A stretch of DNA of 64,000 nucleotides from Granulicatella seriolae (GCF_024543085.1 NZ_JANHNZ010000002.1:186001-250000); one strand, 5' to 3'. Shown: positions 1 through 14,439, numbered from the stretch's first letter. A program made the numbers and translations. Notes: generated from the sequence alone by a model not told the origin.

Positions 1-6037
<6,037 letters not shown>

Positions 6038-6100
6038 CTACATTAGTTTAAAGCGATTTCAAATAACAGAATTGCTTATTCTGTTAACTATTTTGTTAAA

Positions 6101-6140
6101 TTCAAAAAAAACACAACTCGAAATCAAGTTGTGTTTTTTT
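6101..6140. terminator. Rho-independent terminator after the trp transporter operon
   Basis: The inverted repeat ACACAACT/AGTTGTGT (6111-6118, 6127-6134) is flanked by an A-run on one side and a T-run on the other, so it could work in both directions. It sits directly after the ABC ATPase stop at 6150. Confidence 0.85.
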
Positions 6141-6149
6141 TATTAATGC

Positions 6150-6920
6150 TTATTGATATTCTAAGGCGTTCATCTCATCAAACAATTGGTGAACTGTCAT
6201 GTCTTGCTTGGCTTCTCCTTGATAGTCAGCTACAATCTGCCCTTGGTGCATAACAATCATGCGGTTTCCGTATTGGAGAGCATCTTGGAGGTTATGAGTA
6301 ATCATAAAGGTTGTTAGATGGTGCTGCTCAATGGTTTCTTGGCTTAATTTCATGATTTTCATCTGAGTTTTTGGATCTAGGGCCGCAGTATGTTCATCCA
6401 AAAGCAAGAGCTTAGGTTCAATCATTGTTGCCATCAGTAAGGCAATGGCTTGCCGCTGCCCACCTGATAAAAGACCCATCTCCGCATCTAAACGACCTTC
6501 CAAGTCTAAATCTAGTTTTGCTAAGAGTTCTTGGAACTGCTGACGCTCGGCCAAACTTGATCCTTGTTTTAGACCACGAAACTTGCCTCGTCTAAAAGCC
6601 AGTGACATATTTTCGGCAACCGTCATTCTTGGTGCGGTTCCTTGGAGTGGATTTTGGAAAACACGACTGATGAATTTTGCTCGTTTGTGCTCTGGTAGGT
6701 TGGTCATATTGGTTTCTTGCATGATTATCTGACCCTTGTCTACTGGCAGAGAACCCGCCAAGGCATTCAGTAGCGTTGATTTTCCGGCACCATTTCCACC
6801 TACAATGGTAATAAAGTCTCCCTTTTCAATGGTTAGATTAATACCTCTTAGCGCCTTATGTTCTCGGTTGGTGTTGGGAAAGAAGGTTTTTTCAAGATCT
6901 TTTATCGTAATATACGTCAT
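6150..6920 (-). CDS. ABC transporter ATP-binding protein (TrpX-type system)
   Basis: The 256-residue ATPase energises the importer encoded with the two upstream genes. Walker A is GGNGAGKS at residues 41-48, the signature is LSGGQRQ, Walker B is LLLLDEH, and the switch histidine is in ITHN. Its ATG overlaps the permease stop by four bases, so the two are translationally coupled. Substrate assignment rests on the neighbouring TrpX-like binding protein and on the Trp codons in the leader, not on the ATPase. Confidence 0.9.
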   Translation of the reverse strand: MTYITIKDLEKTFFPNTNREHKALRGINLTIEKGDFITIVGGNGAGKSTLLNALAGSLPVDKGQIIMQETNMTNLPEHKRAKFISRVFQNPLQGTAPRMTVAENMSLAFRRGKFRGLKQGSSLAERQQFQELLAKLDLDLEGRLDAEMGLLSGGQRQAIALLMATMIEPKLLLLDEHTAALDPKTQMKIMKLSQETIEQHHLTTFMITHNLQDALQYGNRMIVMHQGQIVADYQGEAKQDMTVHQLFDEMNALEYQ

Positions 6921-7819
6921 AGAGATCGCCCCCCTCTTACTTGTCTTTTACTGATGCGATCCAACCAAGATTTAGCTTGTGGAATGGTTAGACAAGCTGC
7001 GATTAAGATGGCAGATAAGAGCTTAAAGTCGTTGGTTTGAATAAAGGGAATTTGTAGAACCAACATTAATAACAACCGGTAAATAATGGACCCAAATATG
7101 ATACAGATGAGTCGAAGGAAAAAGGAAACATCTCCAAAAATAACTTCCCCAATGATGATAGCAGCAAGAGCGATAACGATGGTGCCTAGACCACTATTAA
7201 CATCCGCATAGCCATTATTTTGAGATAGAATAGCACCAGTTAGCGCCACTAAGCTGTTGGACAAGATTAGCCCAAAAACAGTCATAGACTTGGTTGAAAT
7301 CCCCAATGAAGCTGCCATTAAAGGATTGTCTCCTGTAGCAATCAAAGCTTGACCAATCTCTGTTGAGAAAAATACATACATGAGTAGAATAATTAAAGCA
7401 ACGATAAAAATTCCCATAAAAATAATATCAAAATATGGTGGCAAATGAAGCCCATTCAAACCATCAAAGATTGTTGCTTTGTCAGCTAGATTAAGGTTAG
7501 GTCTGCCCATAATGCGCAAGTTGATGGATAAAAGACCCGTCATGGTTAAAATGCCTGCAAGTAGACTAGGGATCTTACAGACTGTAATCAACAAGCCCGT
7601 TACTAACCCTGCCAATCCTCCCGTGATGAGTGCTGCTAGTGTTGCTACTAAGGGATGAACCCCTTGTTGAATCAACATGACACAAGTTGCAGCTCCTAAT
7701 GGATATGTTCCCTCTGTGGTCATATCCGCAATATTTAATACCCTAAAACTAATAAAAATTCCTAGCGATAGAATCCCCCAAAGAATCCCTTGAGAAATGG
7801 ACGAAACAATTAGGTCCAT
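6917..7819 (-). CDS. ABC transporter permease (TrpX-type system)
   Basis: Hydrophobic 300-residue permease of the BPD_transp_2/LivH-like class with about eight or nine membrane segments, partner of the flanking ATPase and binding protein. I start it at the ATG at 7819 (MDLIVSSISQG) because AGGAGG sits about six bases upstream; a longer reading from 7858 would run over this ribosome site. The gap to the binding-protein stop is 16 bases. Family members import tryptophan in streptococci; specificity here is inferred. Confidence 0.88.
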   Translation of the reverse strand: MDLIVSSISQGILWGILSLGIFISFRVLNIADMTTEGTYPLGAATCVMLIQQGVHPLVATLAALITGGLAGLVTGLLITVCKIPSLLAGILTMTGLLSINLRIMGRPNLNLADKATIFDGLNGLHLPPYFDIIFMGIFIVALIILLMYVFFSTEIGQALIATGDNPLMAASLGISTKSMTVFGLILSNSLVALTGAILSQNNGYADVNSGLGTIVIALAAIIIGEVIFGDVSFFLRLICIIFGSIIYRLLLMLVLQIPFIQTNDFKLLSAILIAACLTIPQAKSWLDRISKRQVRGGRSL

Positions 7820-7835
7820 AATGACCCTCCTTCTT

Positions 7836-8891
7836 CTATTGGTTAGCAGCCGGCCCAACTAATTGGGCTTTTGATTTAATCGTATCTGGAATAACCAAGC
7901 CTAACTGATCTGCCTTAGCTTGGTTTAGATAAATAACACCAGCATTGGCAATAACAATCGGTGTATCAGCTGGATTAGCCCCCTTGGAAATGGCAATGAC
8001 CATTTTGGCAGCCTCAACACCGATTTGGTATTGGTCAACTCCTAATCCTAGGACACCTCCATCAGCCACCATGGTATCCGCAGATGGAAAAACAGGGACC
8101 TTAGCCTGATCTGTGACTTTGACAACTGTCGACATAGCTGAAGCGATAGTGTTGTCAATTGGAATAAAGATGGCTTGCACTTGGCTAGCCAAACTCTCAC
8201 TGACCTGTTGGATGTCATTGGTATTGGCGATGGTTGCTATTTTGACTTCTAAGCCTAGTTCTTTGGCGAAGGCTTGAGCTTCTTCCGCTTGCTTAACCGA
8301 ATTATCCTCACTAGAGGTATAGAGAATTCCAATAGTAGAAAGGTTAGGCACAATTTCTTTCATCAACTCTAGCTGTTGCTTGATTGGCGTACGGTCGCTA
8401 ACCCCCGTAATGTTGTTTCCAGGTTTTGCTTCGCTAGAGATAAGTCCCGCTTCAACCGGATAGGTAATCCCAGCCATAACAATTGGGATATCCTTGGTGA
8501 CATTAGCAAGGGATAAGGTAGCCGGTGTGGTGATGGCAACAATGATATCGCTCTTATCCGACACCAACTTGTTGCTCATGGTCGCCAAGTTACTCTGGTC
8601 GCCCTGTGCATTTTGCAAATCCAAGGTCAAATTCTCCCCATCTTTAAAGCCTTCCTTATCCAACTCATCCTGCAAGCCCTGATAGATAGCATCTAGAGCC
8701 GGATGAGATAGGAGCTGCAAAACACCTAACTTGAGCGACTTTTCTTGGCTCGCCCCCTGAGAAATGGAGCTCTCAGAAGATGGCGTTTGCTCAGAATCAG
8801 GCTTACTCTGCTGCGAAGATCGAATAAAGGCATAAGCCAGTAATGCTGTAATCAATAGACCAAAACCAATAACTAATCGTTTATTTTTCAT
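7836..8891 (-). CDS. trpX: ABC transporter substrate-binding protein, TrpX family
   Basis: First structural gene of a three-gene importer operon. The 351-residue product begins MKNKRLVIGFGLL with an uncleaved-looking N-terminal anchor, no lipobox cysteine, a Ser/Gln/Glu-rich linker, and then a two-lobed periplasmic-binding fold of the PF04392 (ABC_sub_bind) class beginning near SLKLGVLQL. This family is the tryptophan-binding TrpX of streptococci. The start at 8891 follows AAAGGGG; the same frame stays open upstream through the regulatory leader but that part is not coding. Trp specificity is supported by the leader, where a 19-codon ORF contains a Trp codon. Confidence 0.85.
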   Translation of the reverse strand: MKNKRLVIGFGLLITALLAYAFIRSSQQSKPDSEQTPSSESSISQGASQEKSLKLGVLQLLSHPALDAIYQGLQDELDKEGFKDGENLTLDLQNAQGDQSNLATMSNKLVSDKSDIIVAITTPATLSLANVTKDIPIVMAGITYPVEAGLISSEAKPGNNITGVSDRTPIKQQLELMKEIVPNLSTIGILYTSSEDNSVKQAEEAQAFAKELGLEVKIATIANTNDIQQVSESLASQVQAIFIPIDNTIASAMSTVVKVTDQAKVPVFPSADTMVADGGVLGLGVDQYQIGVEAAKMVIAISKGANPADTPIVIANAGVIYLNQAKADQLGLVIPDTIKSKAQLVGPAANQ

Positions 8892-8939
8892 GTAAAAATC
8901 CCCTTTAATATGTTTTTGGCGAACGAACTCAATAAAATG

Positions 8940-8967
8940 AAAAAAGACCCCTTTTATAAAGTGGTCT
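8940..8967 (-). terminator. Leader terminator 2 of the trp transporter operon
   Basis: On the minus strand AGACC-A-CTTT pairs with AAAG-G-GGTCT around a three-base loop and is followed by six T. It lies about 50 bases before the trpX start and can only stop transcripts that escaped terminator 1. Confidence 0.7.
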
Positions 8968-8983
8968 CTTGTAAAATAGATAC

Positions 8984-9017
8984 AAAAAAACCACGTAGCT
9001 TGCGTGTCTACGTGGTT
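8984..9017 (-). terminator. Leader terminator 1 of the trp transporter operon
   Basis: CCACGTAG (9015-9008) pairs perfectly with CTACGTGG (8998-8991), extended by AA/TT, with a nine-base loop and seven T immediately after. Its 3' half closely resembles the upstream sequence CTATGTGGT, which includes a two-codon ORF. Confidence 0.82.
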
Positions 9018-9035
9018 GAGTTCGTTCAAAAGTGG

Positions 9036-9044
9036 TCACCACAT
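9036..9044 (-). other. Candidate minimal ORF Met-Trp-stop in the antiterminator strand
   Basis: ATG TGG TGA is embedded in the strand that can pair with terminator 1. No good ribosome site precedes it, so translation is uncertain. It is recorded because a Trp codon exactly here, upstream of a Trp-family transporter, may be functional or may be chance. Confidence 0.3.
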
Positions 9045-9115
9045 AGATACAATTTTACACGAATCGTAAAGGTTGCATCTATGTACTAAAAAAGTAGCAA
9101 AAGAACAACCTGTAT

Positions 9116-9175
9116 CTAGTGGCTTTGCCAGCGCGTATTCAATTGTGCTTGAATTTGCTTACCATACAGTGTCAT
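9116..9175 (-). CDS. Leader peptide, 19 codons with one Trp
   Basis: Short ORF MTLYGKQIQAQLNTRWQSH with a strong Shine-Dalgarno AAGGAG (9190-9185) nine bases before its ATG. It lies about 29 bases after the predicted transcription start of the trpX operon and about 70 bases before the antiterminator strand. The single Trp is residue 16. Arg and Gln-rich content around one Trp recalls ribosome-arrest leaders such as TnaC in general organisation, though no sequence similarity is claimed. Confidence 0.6.
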   Translation of the reverse strand: MTLYGKQIQAQLNTRWQSH

Positions 9176-9210
9176 TAGTCTCGGCTCCTTTTCTTAGTTT
9201 TATTGTCACT

Positions 9211-9239
9211 ATTATTACAGTTTGGTTGCAGCTTGTCAA
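9211..9239 (-). promoter_or_regulatory. Promoter of the trp transporter operon
   Basis: Consensus -35 TTGACA (9239-9234), 17-bp spacer, and -10 AATAAT (9216-9211) with an upstream TG extension (9219-9218). This predicts a start near 9204 and a leader of about 310 bases before trpX. Confidence 0.8.
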
Positions 9240-9257
9240 TGCTTTATTAGAAGTTTT

Positions 9258-10358
9258 TCATTTTTCTTTAAAACCAGTTGAAAAAGGCTTTGTAATAGGC
9301 TCTAAGAAATAATCTAGCACTGTTCTTTCACCTAATTTAAGTTCGGCGACACCTGACATACCTGGGCCCAATTGTGGGAATTTTTCTAAACTACTAGGAT
9401 CTAGTATTGCTTTGAATTTATATACTACCTCCCCTTTTTCAGTAAGAATAGCAGCTGGACTAATATAATCCAATCTAGCAACTATAGTTCCATAATCTTG
9501 ATAAGAATAGGCCTGTAGCTTAACCTCAACCGGCATATCTTTAATGATAGATCCCCTATCCTTATCAGAAAGATACCCTTCAAAGACTAAATCTTTTGAA
9601 AATGGAACAATAGTTGCAACAATGTCATCAACGCCCACAGCTTGTCCATACGGAGATTCTATGATTGATTGTACAGTTCCTTCAATTGGAGCATGTAGTG
9701 TAAGCGCCTCTTGATGACTATATTGATTAGTTAAACGTGCAAGTATCTGACTCATCTGCCCATCTAATTCAGCTATTTTTGAATGGCGAATCATTTTGTA
9801 TTGTGCTAAAACCAAACTGCTATTTCCGATCTGACTTTGCTTTCGATAGTAGTCGTTTTCAGCTAGAATTGCATTGACAAAGGGCTGCTCCATTTCACTA
9901 TAATTCTCAATTGCTATAGCTGTTGCAATATCCATATCTAAAGTTTGATATACTTCTTTTTGAATTTTCATGATGTGTAAGCTTGTTTCAAGTTCTTTTA
10001 TTTCAAATTCCAACTGCTTGTCAACCAACTTTGCTAACACTTGCCCTGTTTTTACTTGTTGTCCTTCTGATGTTGAAACCATCACTAATTGACCAGGATA
10101 TAAAGGCTTTACTTGCGCAATCCCCTCATGTGATACAACCATTCCTTGACCTGATACAATGACATCCACCTTTGAAAATGATGCCCAAGCTATGAAACAA
10201 AAAATCAAGGATACTAGCAATCCTATGATAACCTTTGAAGATTTGTTTGGAGGGCGTTCAATAATCTCCATGTATTGGGGCATAAAATCCAAAATCAATT
10301 TGTCATTGTCTTTTCTTTCAATCTTTTTAAAAAAATCAATGAATTTATTAGTTTTCAT
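9258..10358 (-). CDS. HlyD-family membrane fusion protein of a type I secretion system
   Basis: The 366-residue adaptor has a cytosolic N-terminus, one membrane helix (about residues 44-66), paired lipoyl-like halves beginning near GQGMVVSHEG and VSTSEGQQVKTGQVLAKL, and a C-terminal beta-barrel. It would link an HlyB-type exporter to the outside of the cell. It is shorter than classical HlyD (about 478 residues), mainly in the coiled-coil hairpin, as expected without an outer membrane. Its ATG overlaps the hlyB stop by four bases. Because hlyB is truncated, the system is probably inactive here. Confidence 0.85.
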   Translation of the reverse strand: MKTNKFIDFFKKIERKDNDKLILDFMPQYMEIIERPPNKSSKVIIGLLVSLIFCFIAWASFSKVDVIVSGQGMVVSHEGIAQVKPLYPGQLVMVSTSEGQQVKTGQVLAKLVDKQLEFEIKELETSLHIMKIQKEVYQTLDMDIATAIAIENYSEMEQPFVNAILAENDYYRKQSQIGNSSLVLAQYKMIRHSKIAELDGQMSQILARLTNQYSHQEALTLHAPIEGTVQSIIESPYGQAVGVDDIVATIVPFSKDLVFEGYLSDKDRGSIIKDMPVEVKLQAYSYQDYGTIVARLDYISPAAILTEKGEVVYKFKAILDPSSLEKFPQLGPGMSGVAELKLGERTVLDYFLEPITKPFSTGFKEK

Positions 10359-11656
10359 ATGCTCACCAACCTATTCTGTTGATGGTAGAAGGATGCGCAT
10401 AGACCGTCTGCTCTAAGTAATTCTTCATGACTTCCTTGTTCAAGAATACTACCTTGATCCAAGACCATTATTTTTTGAGCATCACGCAAGGTAGAAAGTC
10501 TATGTGCGATAATCATTACGGTACGCCCTTTACAGATTTCTTTCAAGTTCTCTTGAATAATGCTTTCCGACTCATAATCTAAGGCGGAAGTCGCCTCGTC
10601 AAATAGTAGAATTTTAGGATTTGGCAGAATTGCTCTTGCAATGGCGATCCGTTGTTTTTGACCACCTGATAAGCCTAGCCCCTTTTCTCCAATAATCGTA
10701 TCATAGCCATTAGGCAATTGCAGAATAAAGTCATGGGCTCCCGCAATTTTGGCAGCAGCCATAATCTCCTCCATGCTAGCGTAGTCGCCTCGAATGGCAA
10801 TATTTTCTCTAACACTTCCGGTAAACATAAAGTTTTCTTGCAGTACCACACCAATTTGTCTGCGTAACTGGTCAGCATTCATCAAAGAAACATCCATACC
10901 ATCTATGCTAACCTTCCCTCTTTCAGGTATATAGAGCTTTTGAATCAGTTTTGCAACGGTGCTCTTGCCCGAACCACTTCTCCCGACCAAACCGACAACT
11001 GTTCCCGCTTCAATTGAAAAAGACAAATCTTTCACCGCTTCAGAAGCATCCAGCCTATATCTAAAATGAACCTTATCAAAATTAATTTTCCCTTTTAGTT
11101 CAGGTAGTTGTAACTTTTGACCCATTTCATCTTTGATTTCTACTGGGCTATTGAAGATGTCACCGATTTTTTCAACGGATAGATTAGCTTGTTGATATTC
11201 TTGCCAAAGTTGAACCAATCGTAAAACAGGTCCACTAATTCGAGAAGATAACATTCTAAAGGCAACCAGTTGCCCTATTGAAAACTGCCCTTCTAATACA
11301 AGCTTAGCTCCAAAATACAGTAAAGTCAGATCAAAGATTTTTTGAATAAATTGAGCTACTCCCGATGAACTTGAGGATAGTAGATTTATCTTGTAGCTAG
11401 AGGTGACATAGTTTGCTTGAAGCTGTCCCCACCTATCTTGAATTTTATTTTCTAGTGCGTAGGATTTTATTGTTTGAACACCTTGAATAGACTCTACCAA
11501 GTAAGAACTAACTTCTGAACCAGTTCTAAACTTTTCATTAAGTCGATGCCGAAACAATGGTGTGACTATCATAGACAATACTACATACAAAGGAATGGAT
11601 GCCAGAACTAACACTGTTAAAAAAGAGTTGTAATAAAAAAGCACTGCTATATACAT
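10355..11656 (-). pseudogene. HlyB-type exporter ATPase, 5'-truncated
   Basis: The fragment retains the last membrane helices and the whole ATPase: Walker A GRSGSGKST, signature LSGGQKQRIAIARA, Walker B ILLFDEATSALD and the IAHRLST switch. Family members are about 700 residues, with an N-terminal C39-like domain and six helices. Here only 433 remain, and an in-frame TAG lies shortly upstream (near 11685). The break coincides with the end of the mobilizable segment. The remaining ATG at 11656 lacks a convincing ribosome site. Confidence 0.85.
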
Positions 11657-11893
11657 AGGGAAATTCTTTCCCCTTAAAATCCCCTAGAGCCTCTTTCACA
11701 CCGAATGGAGACCAGAACAAAATAGACGGTTGTTTTCAGTCAGTTATCGGCTCATACAATCTAACACGTCCGTTCCGCTACCAGTCGCCTTACAGGCTCC
11801 ATTCTCGCTTCTCTACCGTGTTTTTACGATTGTGCCGACAACTAACCGAAAACAACCTAAATCATCTTAAAACTCATTATTTTGAGCTTTAAA
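11657..11893. other. Junction segment between truncated hlyB and the relaxase gene
   Basis: This non-coding stretch looks unlike its flanks: it is GC-richer and contains several short inverted matches. It lies just after the relaxase stop, where small mobilizable plasmids often keep replication or single-strand-origin sequences. I cannot identify a specific origin. One end of the inserted element should lie here. Confidence 0.35.
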
Positions 11894-13126
11894 TTATCTT
11901 CTTGGTCCACGACTTCTTTTTTTAACTTGTTCTATAAAACGTTGTAGCATTTCTTGAACCATCTCAATCGCTCGCTCAAGTCGTGTAGGCTCAATTCTAG
12001 ACTCTCTAGCGTCTTCCAAAGTTTCTTTCCATGACTGTGCTTGTTTTTTATTACTAGGCTTCTCTCCGCTTTCAATATCACGTAACAGCATACGAGCGCT
12101 AATCTCTTTATTACTAATATCAGTTATCTTAAAATCATTTTTTAAAATATCTGCATAAATAATTTTTTTGTCTATTTCTTTATCTAGGCTTTTCTTCAAA
12201 TCATCTATTTGATCTTCTTGATTATTTATCTCTTGATTTAGTTTATTTATTTTATTTTCTAATTCTGTCTTGTTGTCATATAAATGATTATACGCTTCTT
12301 TAAATTCTTCTTTTTTATCATATAATTTTGTATATTTTTTTCTCAATTTAACATTTTCTAATCCCATTTTTGATAAACTTTGAAAATCATCAACAGATAA
12401 CTCAATTCGTTTATTAATAATTCCTTTTTCATGCTTTCTTTTATCTATTTCAGATAAATTAACTAACGGTTCTTTAGCAACTGTTATTCCATCTAACTCT
12501 TTATTTAATCCTCGTTTTTGCCTTTCCACTTCTTTTTTTAGTTGCTGCACTTCTTTATATTCGTGAATATCTTCAATGTTCTTTTCTTTCTTCCCTGCAC
12601 CACGTTCTACTTCAAAATCTCTTTCTTGTAAAAACTTAGGCAGTTCATCATGAATATAATTTATTTTTGCTTTGTTCATCGAAATGCGAGCTTGTAATTT
12701 TCCGTTTTCTTTATTGACTGGAACAAAATGTAAATGCATATGAGGAGCGGTTTCGTCTTTATGTATTTTTGCACTGACGACATTTTCTTTTCCAAACTCT
12801 TCAGAAAAAAATTCATAGCACGCTTTAAAATAATCATCTGTTTTTTCTTCTCCCCAAATTTTCGCTTGTTCAACTGAAACGGTTAAAATATTTGAGTACA
12901 TAACAACAGAATTTTTTTGAACTCGTGAACCAGATTCTTTTAACGCAGCTACTCTATTTTTTACTTGGTTATATAAATTTTCATCTGAATCAACTAAGTC
13001 ATAATTATGTTTTGTTTTCTCTAGATCAATATCTTCATTTGATATTTTTCCTTTTCTTTCTTGTTCCATTTCCTTGCCTTTGACATCACTCATTTGATTC
13101 TTTTGAGCATTCCAAGCTAACTCCAT
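11894..13126 (-). CDS. mob: MOBV-family relaxase (Mob/Pre)
   Basis: Nicks oriT and pilots the strand during conjugative mobilization. In the 410-residue product the diagnostic metal-binding motif is HKDETAPHMH (His122, Asp124, Glu125, His129, His131), and the N-terminal region IDLEKTKHNYDL matches the family. Residues from about 200 to 330 form a charged coiled coil. I start at the ATG at 13126 because CGAGG lies eight bases upstream; a GTG three codons earlier overlaps that site. An oriT of the same family lies just upstream. The gene is much AT-richer than its neighbours, a sign of recent transfer. Confidence 0.93.
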   Translation of the reverse strand: MELAWNAQKNQMSDVKGKEMEQERKGKISNEDIDLEKTKHNYDLVDSDENLYNQVKNRVAALKESGSRVQKNSVVMYSNILTVSVEQAKIWGEEKTDDYFKACYEFFSEEFGKENVVSAKIHKDETAPHMHLHFVPVNKENGKLQARISMNKAKINYIHDELPKFLQERDFEVERGAGKKEKNIEDIHEYKEVQQLKKEVERQKRGLNKELDGITVAKEPLVNLSEIDKRKHEKGIINKRIELSVDDFQSLSKMGLENVKLRKKYTKLYDKKEEFKEAYNHLYDNKTELENKINKLNQEINNQEDQIDDLKKSLDKEIDKKIIYADILKNDFKITDISNKEISARMLLRDIESGEKPSNKKQAQSWKETLEDARESRIEPTRLERAIEMVQEMLQRFIEQVKKRSRGPRR

Positions 13127-13147
13127 TTTCAGCACCTCGGTCTCTTT

Positions 13148-13200
13148 TTTGATACTCGCATTTTATGAGAGTATAGCACGTTATACTCTTGTACCAAGAG
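13148..13200. other. oriT of MOBV (pMV158-like) type
   Basis: An inverted repeat AGAGTATA (13168-13175) and TATACTCT (13182-13189) surrounds GCACGT. The layout TATAGCACG-TTATACTC parallels the pMV158 nick region TATAGTGTG/TTATACTT, which predicts cleavage between 13180 and 13181. It sits directly upstream of the relaxase, as usual. The remaining sequence to 13392 holds no convincing gene. Confidence 0.75.
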
Positions 13201-13392
13201 AACGTGCTCTGCCGAGGGCTTTTCTCCTGCAAGCAGTCGAGCTAAAACGTACGGAATAAATCGCCTTTAGGCAATTTATGATCCTTACTTTTTTTAGCCT
13301 TACAGCAATGTAATTTTTTCAAATTTACATTCGCTGCTTTTATTTTTTCGGCGGTGGCTAAATTGCCAATTTCCGAAAAAATAAAAAAGAAT

Positions 13393-13422
13393 AAAAAAGG
13401 TAATCGCCTTTTGACGATTACC
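13393..13422 (-). terminator. Terminator after the PD-(D/E)XK-like gene
   Basis: GGTAATCG (13399-13406) pairs with CGATTACC (13415-13422), with a T-run on the minus strand at 13398-13393. It follows the stop at 13429 directly. Confidence 0.85.
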
Positions 13423-13428
13423 AAATAA

Positions 13429-14187
13429 TTAATATCCTATAACTTCAGTTTCTATTTCAAAAATAAGAGCTTCTGATATTTTTGAAATATCTAATATATA
13501 AACAATATTCAATCTAGGATTAAACACTCCAATTTTATTAATCGAATTAAATTCATCATGAATAGAATGAGTTCCCATTAAATAATAAATCATTAATTGT
13601 AAAGTATGGGCAGTTGTAATATTTGATTTCGAAACTTTAAAATCCCAAAGTGTATCTTCAGTTAAAAAATCACCATCTCCTGAATCAATCAAACCTGTAT
13701 AACCACCTTCAAAAGTAAATCCATCACTTATAATAGGACCATATTCAGAAAAGAATTTAATAGAACGTTCAACCATTATCCTAATATTATTTATAGTATT
13801 TTTATCAGGAATAATATATTCTACAGGCTTGTATCCCATTTTTCCAGCCCTAAAAACAACATCATACCCAACAAGTTTACAAGCAGAAATAATTGAATTT
13901 TCATCTAATCCTAAAATATTTTCCGCTAATTTTTCAGCTTTTCTCAATTCATCAACACTTAATAATGAAGCTCCTCGCAATGATATTTCAAATGCTTCAG
14001 CAACTGTTGAACCATTAATAAATCTAGACAAATAATCAACTGCTAACCCCATTAAAGAAGCATGAATATTTTCCTCTTTATCAAGTTCTTCAGAGTTAAT
14101 CATTTCTATTTTTTGAAAATTTTTAGGCGGAATATAACCTCCTCTTGGTTGCTTAATTTGTTTAATCCTTTGAGTAACAGATACCAT
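13429..14187 (-). CDS. Putative PD-(D/E)XK nuclease-superfamily protein
   Basis: I do not recognise the exact family. The 252-residue protein shows a RecB/Cas4-like core: Glu160 in TFEGG, a Gly-Ile-Asp-type strand TGLIDSGDGDF with Asp173, then LWDFK with Asp182 and Lys184, and Gln197 in the following helix. This E-D-DxK-Q order is typical of the fold and suggests a DNA-acting enzyme, though activity is unproven. The ATG at 14187 is preferred over a GTG at 14205 because AAGTAGGT is properly spaced before it. AT-rich and adjacent to the relaxase, it is probably cargo of the mobilizable segment. Confidence 0.6.
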   Translation of the reverse strand: MVSVTQRIKQIKQPRGGYIPPKNFQKIEMINSEELDKEENIHASLMGLAVDYLSRFINGSTVAEAFEISLRGASLLSVDELRKAEKLAENILGLDENSIISACKLVGYDVVFRAGKMGYKPVEYIIPDKNTINNIRIMVERSIKFFSEYGPIISDGFTFEGGYTGLIDSGDGDFLTEDTLWDFKVSKSNITTAHTLQLMIYYLMGTHSIHDEFNSINKIGVFNPRLNIVYILDISKISEALIFEIETEVIGY

Positions 14188-14208
14188 ACAAAAACCTACT
14201 TTCACATT

Positions 14209-14439
14209 TTATTTTATTTCTCCAGTTTCTTTATCAACATTGTATCTACCATATTTTCTTTCTTGATAAACAGCATCAAAATATAATCTAATCAATCCTG
14301 TGTGAGAACGTAATACAGAATTTATAATTTTCATACTCGGTAAATTATATTTGGAACCATGTTCTTTTATAAATCTTCTTAGCTCACGCATATTAGCTAA
14401 GTCATGTTCATCGATCATATCGCAAACTTCATTTAACAT
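14209..14439 (-). CDS. Small protein of unknown function, partner of the PD-(D/E)XK-like gene
   Basis: A 76-residue charged, helical protein with no recognised domain. It ends about 20 bases before the next start, so the two genes are likely co-transcribed. The frame is open upstream of its ATG into the end of the lipase gene, and no strong ribosome site is visible, so it may be 5'-truncated at the junction of the mobilizable segment with the lipase array. Confidence 0.5.
   Translation of the reverse strand: MLNEVCDMIDEHDLANMRELRRFIKEHGSKYNLPSMKIINSVLRSHTGLIRLYFDAVYQERKYGRYNVDKETGEIK

Larger units (their letters stand above)
8921..9027 (-). promoter_or_regulatory. Leader regulatory region with two terminators inside a 12-bp inverted repeat
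   Basis: A perfect 12-bp inverted repeat (GAACGAACTCAA at 9027-9016 and its complement at 8932-8921) encloses two intrinsic terminators. The segment just upstream (9046-9038, CTATGTGGT) can pair with the 5' half of terminator 1 with a single G-U pair, forming an antiterminator. GACCACTTTT (9037-9028) resembles the 5' half of terminator 2. This layout fits transcription attenuation; the direction of the response cannot be read from sequence. Confidence 0.7.

Noticed and set aside
8892-9029. N-terminal extension of trpX
   Set aside because: The extra 46 codons run through both terminators and the inverted repeat, and a good start exists at 8891.
9073-9312. Plus-strand 79-codon frame in the trp leader region
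   Set aside because: It overlaps the hlyD end and the well-supported promoter and leader ORF on the other strand, and has no ribosome site or family.
11538-11720. 60-codon minus-strand frame across the hlyB break
   Set aside because: It is a different frame over the hlyB end and spans the junction; no domain.
13242-13424. 60-codon frame between oriT and the PD-(D/E)XK gene
   Set aside because: Its start lies within a terminator stem and composition is low-complexity; no ribosome site.
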